A DNA stretch of 23,335 nucleotides from a virus, in IMG/VR virus record IMGVR_UViG_3300003629_000019, positions 1-23,335 of that record; one strand, 5' to 3'. Below, piece by piece: positions 22,324-23,335 of the stretch (position 1 is the first letter of the stretch; each line of letters begins with the position of its first letter). The notes under the pieces are model-generated. The model did no database searches. It was not told the origin of the DNA and saw nothing but the letters and a program-made list of their open reading frames with translations. Position numbers and translations under genes: made by a program.

Positions 22324-22833
22324 TTACTGGTCAGCAAATGCTGGTGCTGTTGCGCCGGTTACGGAACCCCAGATGTACCAGTTGGTGCTGTCCTTCGCCA
22401 TGATGTTGATAACGGCAGAGCCAGGGACATTTACCTGAATCTTAGAGTTGGAGTTGCCGTCAGCAAAAACAACAGAAGCTGCGCCGTCGTCGGTATCGTT
22501 GAACGCAACGTTGCCGATGAAGAAGTTGGTGTCAGAACCAGAGTCTACGATAAAGTCAGTCGCATCTGCTGCTGCGCCGCCGTAAACAAAGGTGAAGTGT
22601 GCACCAGCAACTGGGCTAGGCAAGGTGTAGGTGTTGTCCTGAGTTCCGTCAGGAACGATCAGTACACGACCGCTGTGAGTCGCGTTGGTAAGAGTTACAT
22701 CACCGTCTGCGAGTGCGACAGGTGCGCCGCCGTAGGTTGTGATTTCGGTAACTGCGCCAGTGGTTTCGTTCTTTGTAATGGACTTGAAGCCATTCTCAGA
22801 GCGTACTGGACCCGAGAAAGTTGTATTAGCCAT
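22324..22833 (-). CDS. Virion structural protein directly after the capsid gene (169 aa)
   Basis: The ATG at 22833 has AGGAG 7 nt upstream. The product begins MANTTFSGPVRSENGFKSIT, then ITTYGGAPVALADGDVTLTN, and ends STNWYIWGSVTGATAPAFAD. It is all-beta, Gly/Ala/Thr/Asp-rich, without Cys or membrane segments. The opening is common directly after marine phage capsid genes (recalled), where a decoration or cement protein is usual. The 'KDSTNWYIWGS' end also resembles fibre-type trimer tips. It is the first gene after the capsid terminator, so it may receive reduced read-through or use its own weak promoter. Confidence 0.68.
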   Translation of the reverse strand: MANTTFSGPVRSENGFKSITKNETTGAVTEITTYGGAPVALADGDVTLTNATHSGRVLIVPDGTQDNTYTLPSPVAGAHFTFVYGGAAADATDFIVDSGSDTNFFIGNVAFNDTDDGAASVVFADGNSNSKIQVNVPGSAVINIMAKDSTNWYIWGSVTGATAPAFADQ

Positions 22834-22858
22834 GTGAAACTCCTGTCTTGGCTAGTGT

Positions 22859-22877
22859 CAGCCACACCGCGTGGCTG
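22859..22877 (-). other. 7-bp hairpin between the capsid terminator and the next gene
   Basis: A perfect CAGCCAC/GTGGCTG inverted repeat with a 5-nt loop lies about 26 bp before the 169-aa gene start. It has no following T run. It may protect the downstream mRNA or be a processing or binding site. I see no convincing -10 element nearby. Confidence 0.4.
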
Positions 22878-22910
22878 TCAGGGATGCACCAACAATACAG
22901 GAGCTCAGAA

Positions 22911-22942
22911 CAAAAAGAAAGGGGCGATCCGAAGACCGCCCC
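22911..22942 (-). terminator. Rho-independent terminator after the major capsid gene
   Basis: On the minus strand, a 9-bp stem (GGGGCGGTC / GATCGCCCC, one G-T pair) closes a TTCG tetraloop (22942-22921) and is followed by TTTCTTTTTG (22920-22911). This is a textbook intrinsic terminator with a very stable C(UUCG)G loop. It starts about 24 bp after the capsid stop codon, so capsid message would largely end here. Confidence 0.9.
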
Positions 22943-22966
22943 AGTCAGACCAACAGGGAGGTTGGA

Positions 22967-23335
22967 TTAGGCTGCGCCAGGCGAACCGAATACAGCGCGA
23001 GGATCGGAGAAACCGAAGCTGTAACGCTCACGCGCCTTGAAGCGCATGTTGCCGGTGTCGAAGTCGGCTTCCATGTTCGTCGAGAGCGGTGTGCGCTCGA
23101 AGTGGATGAAGCCGCGAGGCGCGTCCGTCTTGATGAAGAATGCATCAGGGTCGGTCAAGAAGTCGTTGACCGCGTACCCGTCAGGCAGCATGCCCATCGA
23201 ACGGATTGCGTTCACGTCGTTGTCTGCAGTGCCGACGCGGAGGTTGGAAACCATCAGACGCTCAGCTACGAACTGCAGCTGGCGAGGAACGATGAGCTTC
23301 ATGCCGCGAAGAGCAACTTTCAAACCACGCTCGTC
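22967..23335 (-). CDS. Major capsid protein, C-terminal part (5' end outside window)
   Basis: The frame is open from the right edge to TAA 22969-22967 (122 residues visible, starting DERGLKVALRGMK). No start codon in the window is taken as real; the frame continues beyond the edge. The visible part holds GMKLIVPRQLQFVAERLMVS, then PDGYAVNDFLTDPDAFFIKT, FERTPLSTNMEADFDTGN and RERYSFGFSDPRAVFGSPGA. The pattern of 'KL.VP..L...A..L..S', 'F.T.D.P.G...F.R' and a final 'R.RYSFG..DPR...GS' is typical of HK97-fold major capsid proteins of this marine phage type (recalled). It would build the icosahedral head. The terminator right after it fits a very highly expressed gene. Confidence 0.8.
   Translation of the reverse strand, partial: DERGLKVALRGMKLIVPRQLQFVAERLMVSNLRVGTADNDVNAIRSMGMLPDGYAVNDFLTDPDAFFIKTDAPRGFIHFERTPLSTNMEADFDTGNMRFKARERYSFGFSDPRAVFGSPGAA

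Noticed and set aside
22834-22910. Promoter search before the 169-aa gene (CTGACA as -35)
   Set aside because: No acceptable -10 hexamer occurs at 16-18 bp; the best match has 3 of 6 bases.
22207-23040. 277-residue plus-strand frame
   Set aside because: It runs antisense through two structural genes, the capsid terminator and the end of the capsid gene, so it cannot be a sensible gene.

Overview
This 23.3 kb window reads as the late (virion structural) half of a tailed phage genome, most likely a short-tailed phage of marine bacteria. The basis is recognition, not a search. A major capsid C-terminus lies at the right edge, followed by head-tail adaptor-like proteins, tail fibres with ELNYNDI-type repeats and a run of large Ala/Gln-rich internal or ejection-type proteins. 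Many of the small proteins look like types I know from uncultured marine phage contigs. I see no long tape-measure gene, baseplate, terminase, portal, integrase, tRNA, CRISPR array or insertion sequence. The host cannot be fixed from the sequence; a marine proteobacterium is a guess.

Layout: almost everything is on the minus strand, transcribed from right to left. In transcription order: (1) major capsid protein (partial, 23335-22967), then a strong UUCG-loop terminator; (2) three beta-rich virion proteins (22833-20933); (3) six small genes (20933-19595), five of them very basic and one a membrane plus coiled-coil protein; (4) a head-tail completion block with two adaptor-like proteins and several small structural proteins (19593-17227); (5) a 385-aa protein made of about sixteen 22-residue repeats (17205-16048); (6) a good sigma70-type promoter, then a host-interaction block: tail fibre, seven-repeat beta-propeller, GT2-TPR glycosyltransferase, a small unknown protein, a tail-assembly-chaperone-like protein, a large tail protein and a second fibre (15985-8866); (7) a weaker promoter and leader, then four large internal or ejection-type proteins ending in a 1482-aa protein (8749-321). 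Most genes are separated by only a few bases or overlap as ATGA, TGATG or TAATG, so translation is probably coupled.

At the far left two plus-strand genes end: a C-terminal piece resembling a family A DNA polymerase, and a 70-aa protein. This suggests the replication genes run on the plus strand and converge on the structural genes. The two units overlap by 7 bp at their stop codons.

The features most worth a second look are the phage-encoded propeller next to a glycosyltransferase and behind its own promoter, the 66-bp repeat gene with DNA-identical copies, the Y-x-LPEPIGPA peptide at both ends of the 1482-aa protein, a GG-x-V peptide motif recurring in small basic and internal proteins, and the cluster of tiny basic genes that share a 23-bp duplication.
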